From an uncultured Helicobacteraceae bacterium (GTDB lineage Bacteria; Campylobacterota; Campylobacteria; Campylobacterales; UBA6016): DNA of 20,493 nucleotides. Below are positions 7,762 to 15,072 of the stretch, piece by piece. Location of the stretch: contig CALJKN010000013.1 of the NCBI GenBank assembly GCA_937973585.1, forward strand, positions 1-20,493. The letters run 5' to 3'. The number at the start of each line of letters is the position of its first letter. Position 1 is the first letter of the stretch. The notes under the pieces were generated by a model. The model worked only from the letters and a program-made list of their open reading frames with translations, did no database searches and was not told where the DNA came from. A program made the translations under genes and the position numbers.

Positions 7762-9237
7762 GTGGGGTACGAGAGTTGGCTAACCGCCCATACAAAAAAA
7801 CATAGCGGTATAGCGGCCAAGCTATCCGGTCTTGATACGGATGAGATATTAGAGTATTTTTTGTACGAAAATATGATAAAAAACGAGCCTGATTTTTGTC
7901 CACTATATCAAAAAAACAAAAAGTGCCACGACATAGAGGGGCTAAACTGCTATCTTTGCGCCTGCCCGAATTTTAGATTTTCGGATACCGGACTAAAGAG
8001 GGTGCCGGATGGTACTGTTTTTAGCGAATGCGCCGTAAAAAGCGTAGACGGGAGACAAAAAAGCGGAGGGGGCAAAATACATCAGGATTGTAGCGGGTGC
8101 GCTATCCCGCACAAAAAAGAGTATATAGCGGAAATTTTTGATTTGAGACTAGACGTAATAATGGGGAGTTGCAAGAGCATGGGGAACAATATAGAGATTA
8201 TTAACGGTGATTTGGGGTTTTTGGATAGATTTGACGGAGAATGCACGTTTGTTTTGGCCGGAGGCTACACAAAGACTGCCGAGATAGAGGGTATCACGGT
8301 TGCCGGGCTCCCCGGGTTTATAGAGTATACTCCGGCTCTCGATATGGAGGTTTTGCATTTTGGATATCCAAAGTCTATGCCTGACATCGCAAAAGCCCCC
8401 GATGGCCCCCCGTCTCCGGTGCTTATCGCAATGGCGGCAAAAGAACTGGCTCCGTTTGCTTTGGAGTTTGTCGATACCGGACTGACGGTTGTTCCGAAGT
8501 GTCCGCATACAAAAGTAGGAGACGGATGTGCCGAATCTATTTTGAAGGGGAGCGGCGTAGAGGCAAAAAAGCTTTACGATAAAGGTGTTTTGTATGGGCA
8601 AAGCATAAAGGACAAAAGCGATTATTTTATCCTCTCCGAGTGTGTGCCTGCCGGTACGACTACGGCGTATGCCGTTGTAAAGGCTATGGGGTATGAGTGC
8701 GACGGGTATTTTGCCTCCAGTAGTGCGGAGTCCTCCGTAAAGACGTTAAAACAAGCGACCGTAGACAATGCCCTCTCAAATATAGGATACGACAAAAACG
8801 ACCCTTTTGACGTTATCTCAAAGTTTGGGGATACGATGCAACCGTTTATCGCAGGGGCGGCGACCGAACTGTCAAAATACAAACCGGTAATACTGGGAGG
8901 TGGGACGCAAATGGCCGCCGTATGCGCACTCATAAAAGCCATTTCCGGCTCTGAGCCGTTTTCAAATATCTCACTCATAACAACAGAGTGGATAGCAAAA
9001 GACAAAAACAGCGACATACGTGGGTTGCTTTCAAAAATAGAGGGAGGGATTAACGCTTTTTATCCAGCTTTTAATTTTGCAAACTCAAAATACAAAAACC
9101 TCAGAATTTACGAAGAGGGTGCGGTAAAAGAGGGGATAGGGGCAGGCGCAGTTGCGGCTCATTCGTACATGAAAGGGGTTAGCGGGGATGAGCTACTTGC
9201 GGCTATAGAGGAGATATACGGGGCGTTTTGCGGATGA
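7762..9237 (+). CDS. cobT: CobT-like phosphoribosyltransferase fused to an N-terminal cysteine-rich domain
   Basis: This is a 491-aa fusion. Residues about 130-491 resemble the archaeal/cyanobacterial CobT-like family (TIGR00303 type) of nicotinate-nucleotide-dimethylbenzimidazole phosphoribosyltransferases, which activate the lower base of cobalamin. Supporting segments are the glycine-rich FVLAGGYT, PKCPHTKVGDGCAESI, SECVPAGTTTAYAVVKAMGY, SSSAESSVKTLK and VILGGGTQMAAVCALI. Residues about 40-125 carry C46, C55, C63, C66, C68, C90, C110 and C113 in the pattern C-x8-CH...NCYLCACP...C-SGC-IPH. This matches the zf-like cysteine-rich small domain (PF04071, from memory), which is usually a separate small protein. 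The first 40 residues are helical and unassigned. The start is GTG with a GAGAGGG site. It is the first gene of the cob operon, and its TGA overlaps the cobD ATG. Confidence 0.87.
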   Translation: MGYESWLTAHTKKHSGIAAKLSGLDTDEILEYFLYENMIKNEPDFCPLYQKNKKCHDIEGLNCYLCACPNFRFSDTGLKRVPDGTVFSECAVKSVDGRQKSGGGKIHQDCSGCAIPHKKEYIAEIFDLRLDVIMGSCKSMGNNIEIINGDLGFLDRFDGECTFVLAGGYTKTAEIEGITVAGLPGFIEYTPALDMEVLHFGYPKSMPDIAKAPDGPPSPVLIAMAAKELAPFALEFVDTGLTVVPKCPHTKVGDGCAESILKGSGVEAKKLYDKGVLYGQSIKDKSDYFILSECVPAGTTTAYAVVKAMGYECDGYFASSSAESSVKTLKQATVDNALSNIGYDKNDPFDVISKFGDTMQPFIAGAATELSKYKPVILGGGTQMAAVCALIKAISGSEPFSNISLITTEWIAKDKNSDIRGLLSKIEGGINAFYPAFNFANSKYKNLRIYEEGAVKEGIGAGAVAAHSYMKGVSGDELLAAIEEIYGAFCG

Positions 9238-10253
9238 TTAGCTACGCCCACGGGGCGAATACCGCCGAATTTGCAAGAGCTATCGGCGTAGATAGAACTG
9301 AAATTATAGACTTCTCCTCAAATATCAATTTCGTAAAACCGTACATTCCCGATTTCTCCGATTTTGGGCTATTGTATCCGTACGAGAGTGACGGATACCT
9401 CCCGTTAAAACAAAAAATATCAGCCGCATACGGTATTTCTGACGGCTCTTTTGAGCTTTATAACGGGGCGAGTGTTGCTATTTTCTCCCTTTTTTCCCTT
9501 CTCTCTCCGTCCGTCGTATCGCTATATACCCCGATTTACTCCGAATACAAAAAAATATCAAACATCATAGGCTCAAAAATAGAGTGTATAGATAGGATGA
9601 GGGATACCTTGCGACACCCCGCTAAAAACTCCGTCGTTGTATTTGTAAACCCGTCAACCCCTGACGGTACGATTTATGATGTAAAAGCTTTTTTGCCTAT
9701 ATGGAGTGAGGCCGGATGCACGGTGATTGTAGACGAGTCGTTTTTGGATTTTACGGATGGGGATTCCGTGATGGGAGAGGTTTGCCGTTATGAGAATTTG
9801 TATGTGGTAAAGTCGATGACAAAATACTACGGTGCGGCGGGGGTGAGGGTCGGATTTGTCGCATCGTGCGAAAAAAATATACAAAAATTGCAAAGCAGGG
9901 AGCCGCTTTGGAAGCTCTCCGGTTTTGATGCATGGTATATCTCAAAAGCGTTAGAGGATTCCGGCTTCAATGATAGAAGCAGGAGAGAAAACGGCGAAGC
10001 AAAGGCTATGCTTTGTGATGTTATGGAATCAAGCGGACTTTTTTCGCAGATACTCCCGTCAAGCGCAAACTATATTTGTGTAAAACTCAAAAACAATACG
10101 GCAAAAAAACTTCAGGAGAGGCTATCGGAATCAAAAATCCTAATCAGAGACTGCTCCAATTTTGACGGATTGGATGAGAGTTATGCGAGATTTGCGGTTA
10201 GGGAGCCAAAGGATATAGAGACCTTAAAATTCGCACTCAGGGGGCTTCGGTGA
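9234..10253 (+). CDS. cobD: threonine-phosphate decarboxylase CobD (PLP enzyme)
   Basis: CobD makes (R)-1-amino-2-propanol O-2-phosphate, the linker between the corrin ring and the nucleotide loop, from L-threonine O-3-phosphate. It is an aminotransferase fold-type I protein of 339 aa. Visible features are the N-terminal YAHGANT and EIIDFSSNIN (family HGGN and DFSaNinP), NPSTPDG in place of the usual NPNNPTG, VDESFLDF carrying the PLP-pairing Asp, and SMTKYYGAAGVRVGF with the Schiff-base lysine at K197. I start at ATG 9234, which overlaps the cobT stop as ATGA, in place of the TTG two codons earlier. Some Campylobacterota make norcobamides through this step using ethanolamine phosphate; the sequence alone does not say which substrate is used here. 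Confidence 0.9.
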   Translation: MISYAHGANTAEFARAIGVDRTEIIDFSSNINFVKPYIPDFSDFGLLYPYESDGYLPLKQKISAAYGISDGSFELYNGASVAIFSLFSLLSPSVVSLYTPIYSEYKKISNIIGSKIECIDRMRDTLRHPAKNSVVVFVNPSTPDGTIYDVKAFLPIWSEAGCTVIVDESFLDFTDGDSVMGEVCRYENLYVVKSMTKYYGAAGVRVGFVASCEKNIQKLQSREPLWKLSGFDAWYISKALEDSGFNDRSRRENGEAKAMLCDVMESSGLFSQILPSSANYICVKLKNNTAKKLQERLSESKILIRDCSNFDGLDESYARFAVREPKDIETLKFALRGLR

Positions 10254-11641
10254 GACACATAAGCGTTTTGGGGACCTCTAGCGATTGCGGGAAAAGCTCT
10301 ATCTCTCTGGCTATTTGCGCTATCTTGGCGGATGAGGGTTTTAGGGTCTCCCCGTTTAAAGCCCAAAATATGTCGAATAACGCATGTGTAACCGATGACG
10401 GCGGCGAGATAGGGGTAGCTCAATACACTCAGGCCGTGATGCTCGGTATCCCTACGACATACAGACAAAACCCGATACTCCTAAAACCGCAAAAAGACGG
10501 CGAGAGTCAGGTAATCGTAAACGGCAAAAGCATAGGGGCTATGAGTGCCAAAGAGTATTTTTTGAAAACGGATGAGATGAAAAAAGAGGCCGAGGCGGCG
10601 TTTTGCTCTTTGTCTGAGGGGTATGATGTTTTGGTGTGCGAGGGGGCAGGCTCTCCGGTGGAGCTAAATATCATGCAAAAAGATATCTCAAATTTGTACA
10701 TAGCGGACAGATTTGATACAAAAATACTACTCGTGGCGGATATAGAGCGGGGAGGGGTGTTTGCTTCGATATACGGTACATACGAGCTTTTACCGCAAAA
10801 ACTAAAACAAAATGTCATAGGTGTCGTGATAAACAAGTTCAGAGGGGATTTGTCGCTGTTTTCGGATGGGGTCAAAATCATAAAAGAGCGGTTCGGACTG
10901 GATGTTTTGGGGGTTGTCCCGTATGCACCGCAAAATATCGGCTTTGAGGATTCGATGTCTATCAAAAACTACCAAAACAGCGCCGACGGGGGTCTAAAAA
11001 TCGCCGTCGTCAAACTCCCTAGAATCAGCAATTTTACCGATTTTGAGCCGCTTTTTGCCGATACCAATCTATCGGTATGGTTCACAGGTAGCGTAAACGG
11101 GCTAAAGTCGGCCGATATTGTAGTTCTCCCGGGTAGCAAAGCGACGATAGAGGATTTGAGATGGCTCAAAAAAAACGGGATTTTTGACTTTTTGAAAGCA
11201 AAAAACGTCTATACCGTAGGGATTTGCGGCGGATACCAGATGATGTTTAAGAGGTTGGTAGACGAGGGCGGTGTTGAAAATTTGGAGCCTTGCGTAGAGG
11301 AGGGGCTTGGGTTTATAGACGATGAGATCGTATTTTTAAAGGATAAAACCGTAACAAAAGGGAGTTACGAGATTATGGGGGAGAGCGTGGCCGGGTATGA
11401 GATACATTGTGGTATTAGCAAAAAATTTCCGCTCTACGCAAGCGGAGAGGGTTTTTTTGGAACCCATCTGCATGCCGTATTTGACGATGACGGGTTTCGT
11501 GAGCGATTTTTTGCGCCGTTTACCGATAGATACGAGGGGTATAGCTTTTTGGAGTATAAAAGGGGTATGCTAAAAAGCTTTGCGGATACGGTCAAACAAA
11601 GCATCGACTACAAAAAGATTATAGAGGCGCTCTCTTGCTAG
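10250..11641 (+). CDS. cobQ: cobyric acid synthase
   Basis: CobQ/CbiP amidates four side chains of adenosylcobyrinic acid a,c-diamide using glutamine and ATP. The N-terminal domain is dethiobiotin synthetase-like, with the P-loop GTSSDCGKSS and the very conserved FKAQNMSNNA; further matches are EGAGSPVELN, DIERGGVFASIYGT, INKFRGD and GVVPY. The C-terminal class I glutamine amidotransferase domain has the nucleophile C326 in GICGGYQMM and the histidine H408 in GTHLHAVF, and VLPGSKAT marks the domain join. The length of 463 aa is near the family's (about 480-500). It starts at GTG, whose bases overlap the cobD TGA (GTGA), and it ends overlapping the cbiB start. Confidence 0.95.
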   Translation: MRHISVLGTSSDCGKSSISLAICAILADEGFRVSPFKAQNMSNNACVTDDGGEIGVAQYTQAVMLGIPTTYRQNPILLKPQKDGESQVIVNGKSIGAMSAKEYFLKTDEMKKEAEAAFCSLSEGYDVLVCEGAGSPVELNIMQKDISNLYIADRFDTKILLVADIERGGVFASIYGTYELLPQKLKQNVIGVVINKFRGDLSLFSDGVKIIKERFGLDVLGVVPYAPQNIGFEDSMSIKNYQNSADGGLKIAVVKLPRISNFTDFEPLFADTNLSVWFTGSVNGLKSADIVVLPGSKATIEDLRWLKKNGIFDFLKAKNVYTVGICGGYQMMFKRLVDEGGVENLEPCVEEGLGFIDDEIVFLKDKTVTKGSYEIMGESVAGYEIHCGISKKFPLYASGEGFFGTHLHAVFDDDGFRERFFAPFTDRYEGYSFLEYKRGMLKSFADTVKQSIDYKKIIEALSC

Positions 11642-12519
11642 TCGCTTTATCGGCGTATATTATCGATAGGGTTTTTGGGGAGTTTCCGGTTCGTCATCCG
11701 GTGTGTTTTATCGGGGATTTTGTATCGTGGTTTGAGGGGCGTTTTTGGAGAGATTCGGTTTTTTTTGGGGCGATTCTCACCGTATCGGCGGTTTTTTTGT
11801 TTGGCGGTCTGGCGTATTCGGCGGTATATTTGCTTTCGTTTTTGGATTATTACGTTGATATTTGCGTTACTGCCGTCCTCTCGTCGATGTTTCTCGCCTC
11901 CAAATCATTGTACGATGCGGTAAAAGGGGTTTTAGGGGCCGATGACAAAAGAGCCGCCCTCTCAATGCTGGTTAGTCGTGATACTGAAGTTTTGGATGAG
12001 AGCGGTATCAACAAGGCACTCATAGAGACGTACGCCGAAAATCTGAGCGACGGCGTGGTGGCTCCGCTTTTTTATCTATCCATTTTTGGATTTGTCGGCA
12101 TCGTCGTCTATAAAACGATAAATACACTCGATTCGATGGTAGGATATAGGACAAAGAGATACGAGAAGTTTGGAAAATTTGCGGCAAAAGCTGACGATAT
12201 ACTAAACCTGATTCCATCCCGTCTGACGGCTGTTTTGATATGTATTGCGGCTCTTAGCGTGAGGGGTCTAAAAAGCGCATTTAGGTACGGCGGCGGTCAC
12301 GAAAGCCCAAATGCGGGATATCCGATAGCGGCAATGGCCGGAGCGCTAGGTGTCAGGCTAGGCGGAGATACGTCGTATCACGGTAAAATAAAGAAAAAAC
12401 CGTACTTTGGAGACGGTAGAGGTGTTATCGGTGATGGTGATGTCATAATGGCTCTTAGGGTTGGGAGAGCGGTTGATTTGGTCGTTATTTTGATTTTGAT
12501 TGCGGCGGTTTTGGTATGA
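11635..12519 (+). CDS. cbiB: adenosylcobinamide-phosphate synthase (TTG start)
   Basis: CbiB (CobD in the aerobic nomenclature) joins the aminopropanol phosphate made by the upstream decarboxylase to cobyric acid, at the membrane. This 294-aa protein has several hydrophobic helices and the signature blocks DRVFGEFPVRHPVCFIG, SRDTEVLDESGINKALIETYAENLSDGVVAP, the KTINTLDSMVGY motif with the following KFAAKADDILNLIPSRLTA, and HESPNAGYPIAAMAGALGVRLGG. The start is TTG at 11635, preceded by AGAGG and overlapping the cobQ stop; no better start lies in the first 30 codons. Its TGA overlaps the cobU ATG. Identity is secure. Confidence 0.94.
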   Translation: MLVALSAYIIDRVFGEFPVRHPVCFIGDFVSWFEGRFWRDSVFFGAILTVSAVFLFGGLAYSAVYLLSFLDYYVDICVTAVLSSMFLASKSLYDAVKGVLGADDKRAALSMLVSRDTEVLDESGINKALIETYAENLSDGVVAPLFYLSIFGFVGIVVYKTINTLDSMVGYRTKRYEKFGKFAAKADDILNLIPSRLTAVLICIAALSVRGLKSAFRYGGGHESPNAGYPIAAMAGALGVRLGGDTSYHGKIKKKPYFGDGRGVIGDGDVIMALRVGRAVDLVVILILIAAVLV

Positions 12520-13013
12520 AGATTTTGTATGTAGGGGCTCAAAAAAGCGGAAAGTCAAAGCTGGCCGAAAAGAGGGCTTTGGAGCTATCAAAAGCCAAAA
12601 AACCTATTTATCTCGCAACAAGTGAGCTTTTTGATGAGGGTATGAGGCAAAAGGCGGAGCTTCACAGGGTGCAGAGAGGGGACGGTTTTGTGACGGTAGA
12701 ATCCCATCTGGATCTTGCGACTCCGGTTTTGTCGGCAGGTACGGTCGTCCTAGTCGAGTGTCTGGGGATGTGGATAAACAATATGATATACCACGGCAAA
12801 ACAGACGACGAGATAATCGCCCACACATCAAAACTCCTAGCCGAGGCGGACAATATCGTATTTGTCCTAACCGACGTATCGGGCGGTATAGTATCCGAAA
12901 ATCCGGACGTGAGGCGGTACGTAGATCTTTGCGGCATCATAGGGCAGATGGTTGCAACGGCGTGCGACGAGGTATATCTGTGTGCTGTTGGACTAAGCGT
13001 GAGGATGAAATGA
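12516..13013 (+). CDS. cobU: adenosylcobinamide kinase / guanylyltransferase
   Basis: CobU phosphorylates adenosylcobinamide and transfers GMP to it, forming adenosylcobinamide-GDP for CobS. The protein has 165 aa. The P-loop is GAQKSGKS (7-14). H50 in ELHRVQRGDGFVTVE aligns with the guanylylated histidine. VLVECLGMWINNM corresponds to VLVDCLTLWLxNL, and DEVYLCAVGLSVRMK to the conserved C-terminus. The motif usually written NEVGMGIVPEN appears here as TDVSGGIVSEN, one residue shorter with its Glu replaced, a mild oddity. It starts at ATG 12516, overlapping cbiB. The TGA at 13011-13013 overlaps an ATG (13010) that looks like the original cobS start; cobS itself now begins 1.3 kb downstream. 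Confidence 0.93.
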   Translation: MKILYVGAQKSGKSKLAEKRALELSKAKKPIYLATSELFDEGMRQKAELHRVQRGDGFVTVESHLDLATPVLSAGTVVLVECLGMWINNMIYHGKTDDEIIAHTSKLLAEADNIVFVLTDVSGGIVSENPDVRRYVDLCGIIGQMVATACDEVYLCAVGLSVRMK

Positions 13014-13018
13014 TAAAA
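13009..13018 (+). repeat. left copy of 10-bp direct repeat flanking the fic insertion
   Basis: The sequence is AATGATAAAA, with a second identical copy at 14334-14343. This copy contains an ATG overlapping the cobU stop (ATGA) and reads ATG ATA AAA, the same first three codons as cobS. The two copies bracket the fic gene exactly, as a target-site duplication or a recombination microhomology would. The repeat is short and AT-rich, so chance cannot be excluded. Confidence 0.7.
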
Positions 13019-13048
13019 TCGATTTTAATAAATATTCGGAGTCTTTAA
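13010..13048 (+). pseudogene. relic cobS start forming a 12-codon mini-ORF
   Basis: From the ATG overlapping the cobU stop, a 12-codon frame reads MIKSILINIRSL and ends with TAA at 13046-13048, whose last base starts the fic ATG (TAATG). The first three codons are identical to those of the present cobS (MIK). A GAGG at 13001-13004 lies at a workable distance. I read it as the interrupted 5' end of the ancestral cobS, which now may relay translational coupling from cobU to fic. This is inference from position and identity. Confidence 0.5.
13014..13027. repeat. 14-bp perfect palindrome upstream of fic
   Basis: TAAAATCGATTTTA is identical to its reverse complement. It lies just inside the left boundary of the inserted segment, about 20 bp before the fic start. 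With no loop it is a poor hairpin, but it has the form of a dimeric repressor operator. The Fic protein carries a C-terminal winged helix that could bind there (speculative). Confidence 0.4.
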
Positions 13049-14331
13049 TGGCGCACACAAATATATTAAAAGAGTTTGCCGACTACCCCACAAGCGACAA
13101 AGAGTGGGTTAGATACTTTACGATAACAAACTACCTCACGGAAAACGAGATGGAGTATCGCCGTAAAAGAGTGGAGGAAAATAGTTGTAATTTTGAGAAA
13201 ATTATTGAAGAAGTTAGAAGATACAGAGCAAAACACAAAGAGACTATTTTTGAGTACAAAAACAAAAAATTTGTGCTTTGTGAAACAAAAAAACTAAAAG
13301 ACTCAATAGGGGCGATGAAAGAATTTTACAAAAGCATCGAATACCATTTTAAAGACAAATTTAATAACAAACTTATTGTGGATTCTTTAATACTTGAGGC
13401 ATTTTCTTCTTCTTCAATCGAGGGTGCGCATAGTACGGTCAAAAGGACAAATGAATTAGTTGTCAAAAAAGAGGAGCCAAAAGACAAAAGTGAAAAAATG
13501 ATTTTAAATAACTATGACGCTCTTGAATTTTTGCGCAAAAAAAACGACGACTTAAGCAGCGAGTTTGTATGCGAAGTGCACAAAATAGTTTCCGCAGGCA
13601 CACTAGATAAAAACGAAGACGAGGGGGCTTATAGAAGCGAAGCCGTAGAAATAATGAGCGACAAAGGCAAAGTAATCTTTTCTCCTACGGCAAACATAGA
13701 TGAAATGCGAGAAATGACGAACAAGCTGTACGAGTTTTTGCTAGATGATGACTTCAGAAAACCTATTGAAAATATATACAAAGCGATAGCCTTTCATTTT
13801 ATATTCAGCTATATTCATCCATTTATGGATGGAAACGGCAGAACCGTGCGGGTACTGTTTACATATTTGCTAAAAAAATACGGGTTTGATATGTTTTATT
13901 TTATATCTCTCTCTGAAGTTATATATAAACAAAAAAATATAAAAAAGTACTATGAGGCTTTTGTTCATGTTGAACGAAGTGAAGCAAACGATGAACTTGA
14001 TATGACCTATTTTTTTTACTATATGACCTATGTAATGCAAGAGGGTATTGAGATATTAAAAGACAGGGTAAAAAACTATATGAGAGAGGATTTTACTCTC
14101 GATAAAGCCAAAACTAATTCGCTTGATTTGACGCCGAGACAAAAACTAATAATTAAGATGCTTTCAAATTCTAAGCGTTCGTTTATGCAAACATCGGATG
14201 AAATTGCGCAACGGATTAAAGTATCAAAACAAACGGCTATCAAGGATCTTAAGTATTTAATTCAATTTGAACTTGTTAAGGCAAAAAAAATTGGTCGGAA
14301 TAAGTTTTATAGCCTAAGTATAGAATTATAG
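13048..14331 (+). CDS. Fic-domain protein with inhibitory N-terminal motif and C-terminal winged helix
   Basis: Fic proteins usually transfer AMP (or another phosphate-containing group) to hydroxyl side chains of target proteins. In this 427-aa protein the active site HPFMDGNGRTVR (257-268) matches HPFx(D/E)GNGRxxR completely, so it should be catalytically competent. An inhibitory (S/T)xxxE(G/N) motif lies upstream at S121-E125-G126 (SSSIEG), the arrangement of class II, self-inhibited Fic proteins. Residues about 376-425 form a winged helix-turn-helix (TSDEIAQRIKVSKQTAIKDLKYLIQFELV). GGAG at 13038-13041 is a good ribosome-binding site. The gene is visibly richer in A and T than the cob genes and splits cobU from cobS, which points to acquisition by transfer. 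No antitoxin or transposase gene accompanies it. The target is unknown. Confidence 0.93.
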   Translation: MAHTNILKEFADYPTSDKEWVRYFTITNYLTENEMEYRRKRVEENSCNFEKIIEEVRRYRAKHKETIFEYKNKKFVLCETKKLKDSIGAMKEFYKSIEYHFKDKFNNKLIVDSLILEAFSSSSIEGAHSTVKRTNELVVKKEEPKDKSEKMILNNYDALEFLRKKNDDLSSEFVCEVHKIVSAGTLDKNEDEGAYRSEAVEIMSDKGKVIFSPTANIDEMREMTNKLYEFLLDDDFRKPIENIYKAIAFHFIFSYIHPFMDGNGRTVRVLFTYLLKKYGFDMFYFISLSEVIYKQKNIKKYYEAFVHVERSEANDELDMTYFFYYMTYVMQEGIEILKDRVKNYMREDFTLDKAKTNSLDLTPRQKLIIKMLSNSKRSFMQTSDEIAQRIKVSKQTAIKDLKYLIQFELVKAKKIGRNKFYSLSIEL

Positions 14332-14333
14332 AT

Positions 14334-14343
14334 AATGATAAAA
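14334..14343 (+). repeat. right copy of 10-bp direct repeat flanking the fic insertion
   Basis: AATGATAAAA is identical to 13009-13018. It starts two bases after the fic stop and contains the ATG and the first three codons of cobS. The flanking bases differ on both sides of the two copies, so the repeat is exactly 10 bp. Confidence 0.7.
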
Positions 14344-15072
14344 AACCATATCTACGCTATTCGTCTAGCCTTTTCGATGATGACGACACTTCCGTTTTTT
14401 AGGTTTTATGAGTTTAGAGAGGGGCTAAACGGGACGGCGGCGGCCTACTATCCGGTTGTGGGATTGGCTCTCGGGGGGTTGGTTTATGCCACTTATCTAC
14501 TGCTCTTACCCTATTTGCCGTTTACGGTTTTGGCTGTTTGTCTGTTTGCCTTTTATACGGTTTTGTACGGGGCGTTACATCTGGACGGGTTTGTCGATAC
14601 GGTAGATGCACTACACGCTCCGAGAGAGGCGGCTGAGAGGGTGATGAAGGAGCCTACAATCGGAGCGATGGGGGCGATATACGGTTTTTTACTCCTATCC
14701 GTCAAGTTATCCGCTTTTTGTATCGTTGTCAAAACCCCGCTGTTTGTTCTAGTCCCGATGCTCTCAAGGTTTGGAGGGGTGGTCTCTATGTTTTTGTTTA
14801 GGTATGCAAAAAATAGCGGGATGGGGTACGCCGCAAAAATGGAGCTTACAAAACCGCTTTTTTTGTTTAGCCTTACTGTTACAATTTTGGTGACGGTTTT
14901 TGTGGATACAAAACTTTTTTGGCTTATCTTGTTCGCTTTTGCCGTTTCTGCTTTTGTCGGGTCTATTTTGTCAAGACGGTTTGGCGGCCTTAGCGGGGAT
15001 ATGTACGGATTTGTGATTGAATCGTCGGAAGCGGCCTTGTTGATTGCCCTTTGCGTTTGGATTGGCATTTGA
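14335..15072 (+). CDS. cobS: adenosylcobinamide-GDP ribazoletransferase (cobalamin synthase)
   Basis: CobS joins adenosylcobinamide-GDP to alpha-ribazole (or its phosphate) at the inner membrane, the step that completes the cobamide. The 245-aa protein has the usual polytopic profile and the conserved cytoplasmic block LHLDGFVDTVDALHAPREAAERVMKEPTIGAMGA with its metal-binding acidic residues, as well as TTLPFF near the N-terminus and SRRFGGLSGDMYGF near the C-terminus (family GG.tGDv.G). The ATG lies 3 bases after the fic stop and has no recognisable ribosome-binding site. This fits an original start coupled to cobU that was displaced by the fic insertion; translation now presumably depends on reinitiation after fic. 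The TGA overlaps the cobC TTG. Confidence 0.94.
   Translation: MIKNHIYAIRLAFSMMTTLPFFRFYEFREGLNGTAAAYYPVVGLALGGLVYATYLLLLPYLPFTVLAVCLFAFYTVLYGALHLDGFVDTVDALHAPREAAERVMKEPTIGAMGAIYGFLLLSVKLSAFCIVVKTPLFVLVPMLSRFGGVVSMFLFRYAKNSGMGYAAKMELTKPLFLFSLTVTILVTVFVDTKLFWLILFAFAVSAFVGSILSRRFGGLSGDMYGFVIESSEAALLIALCVWIGI

Noticed and set aside
9654..9945. Antisense open frames inside cobD
   Set aside because: They are short frames opposite a well-conserved PLP enzyme, with no ribosome-binding sites and no recognisable protein features.
12758..13048. 96-codon open frame overlapping cobU in another frame
   Set aside because: Its body is arginine-rich shadow translation of cobU. Only the last 12 codons (from 13010) are of interest, as the relic cobS start, and these are listed separately.
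13048..14331. FicT/FicA-type toxin-antitoxin pair or DNA-invading IS element
   Set aside because: The inhibitory motif is within the Fic protein itself. No small antitoxin gene, terminal inverted repeats or transposase are present.
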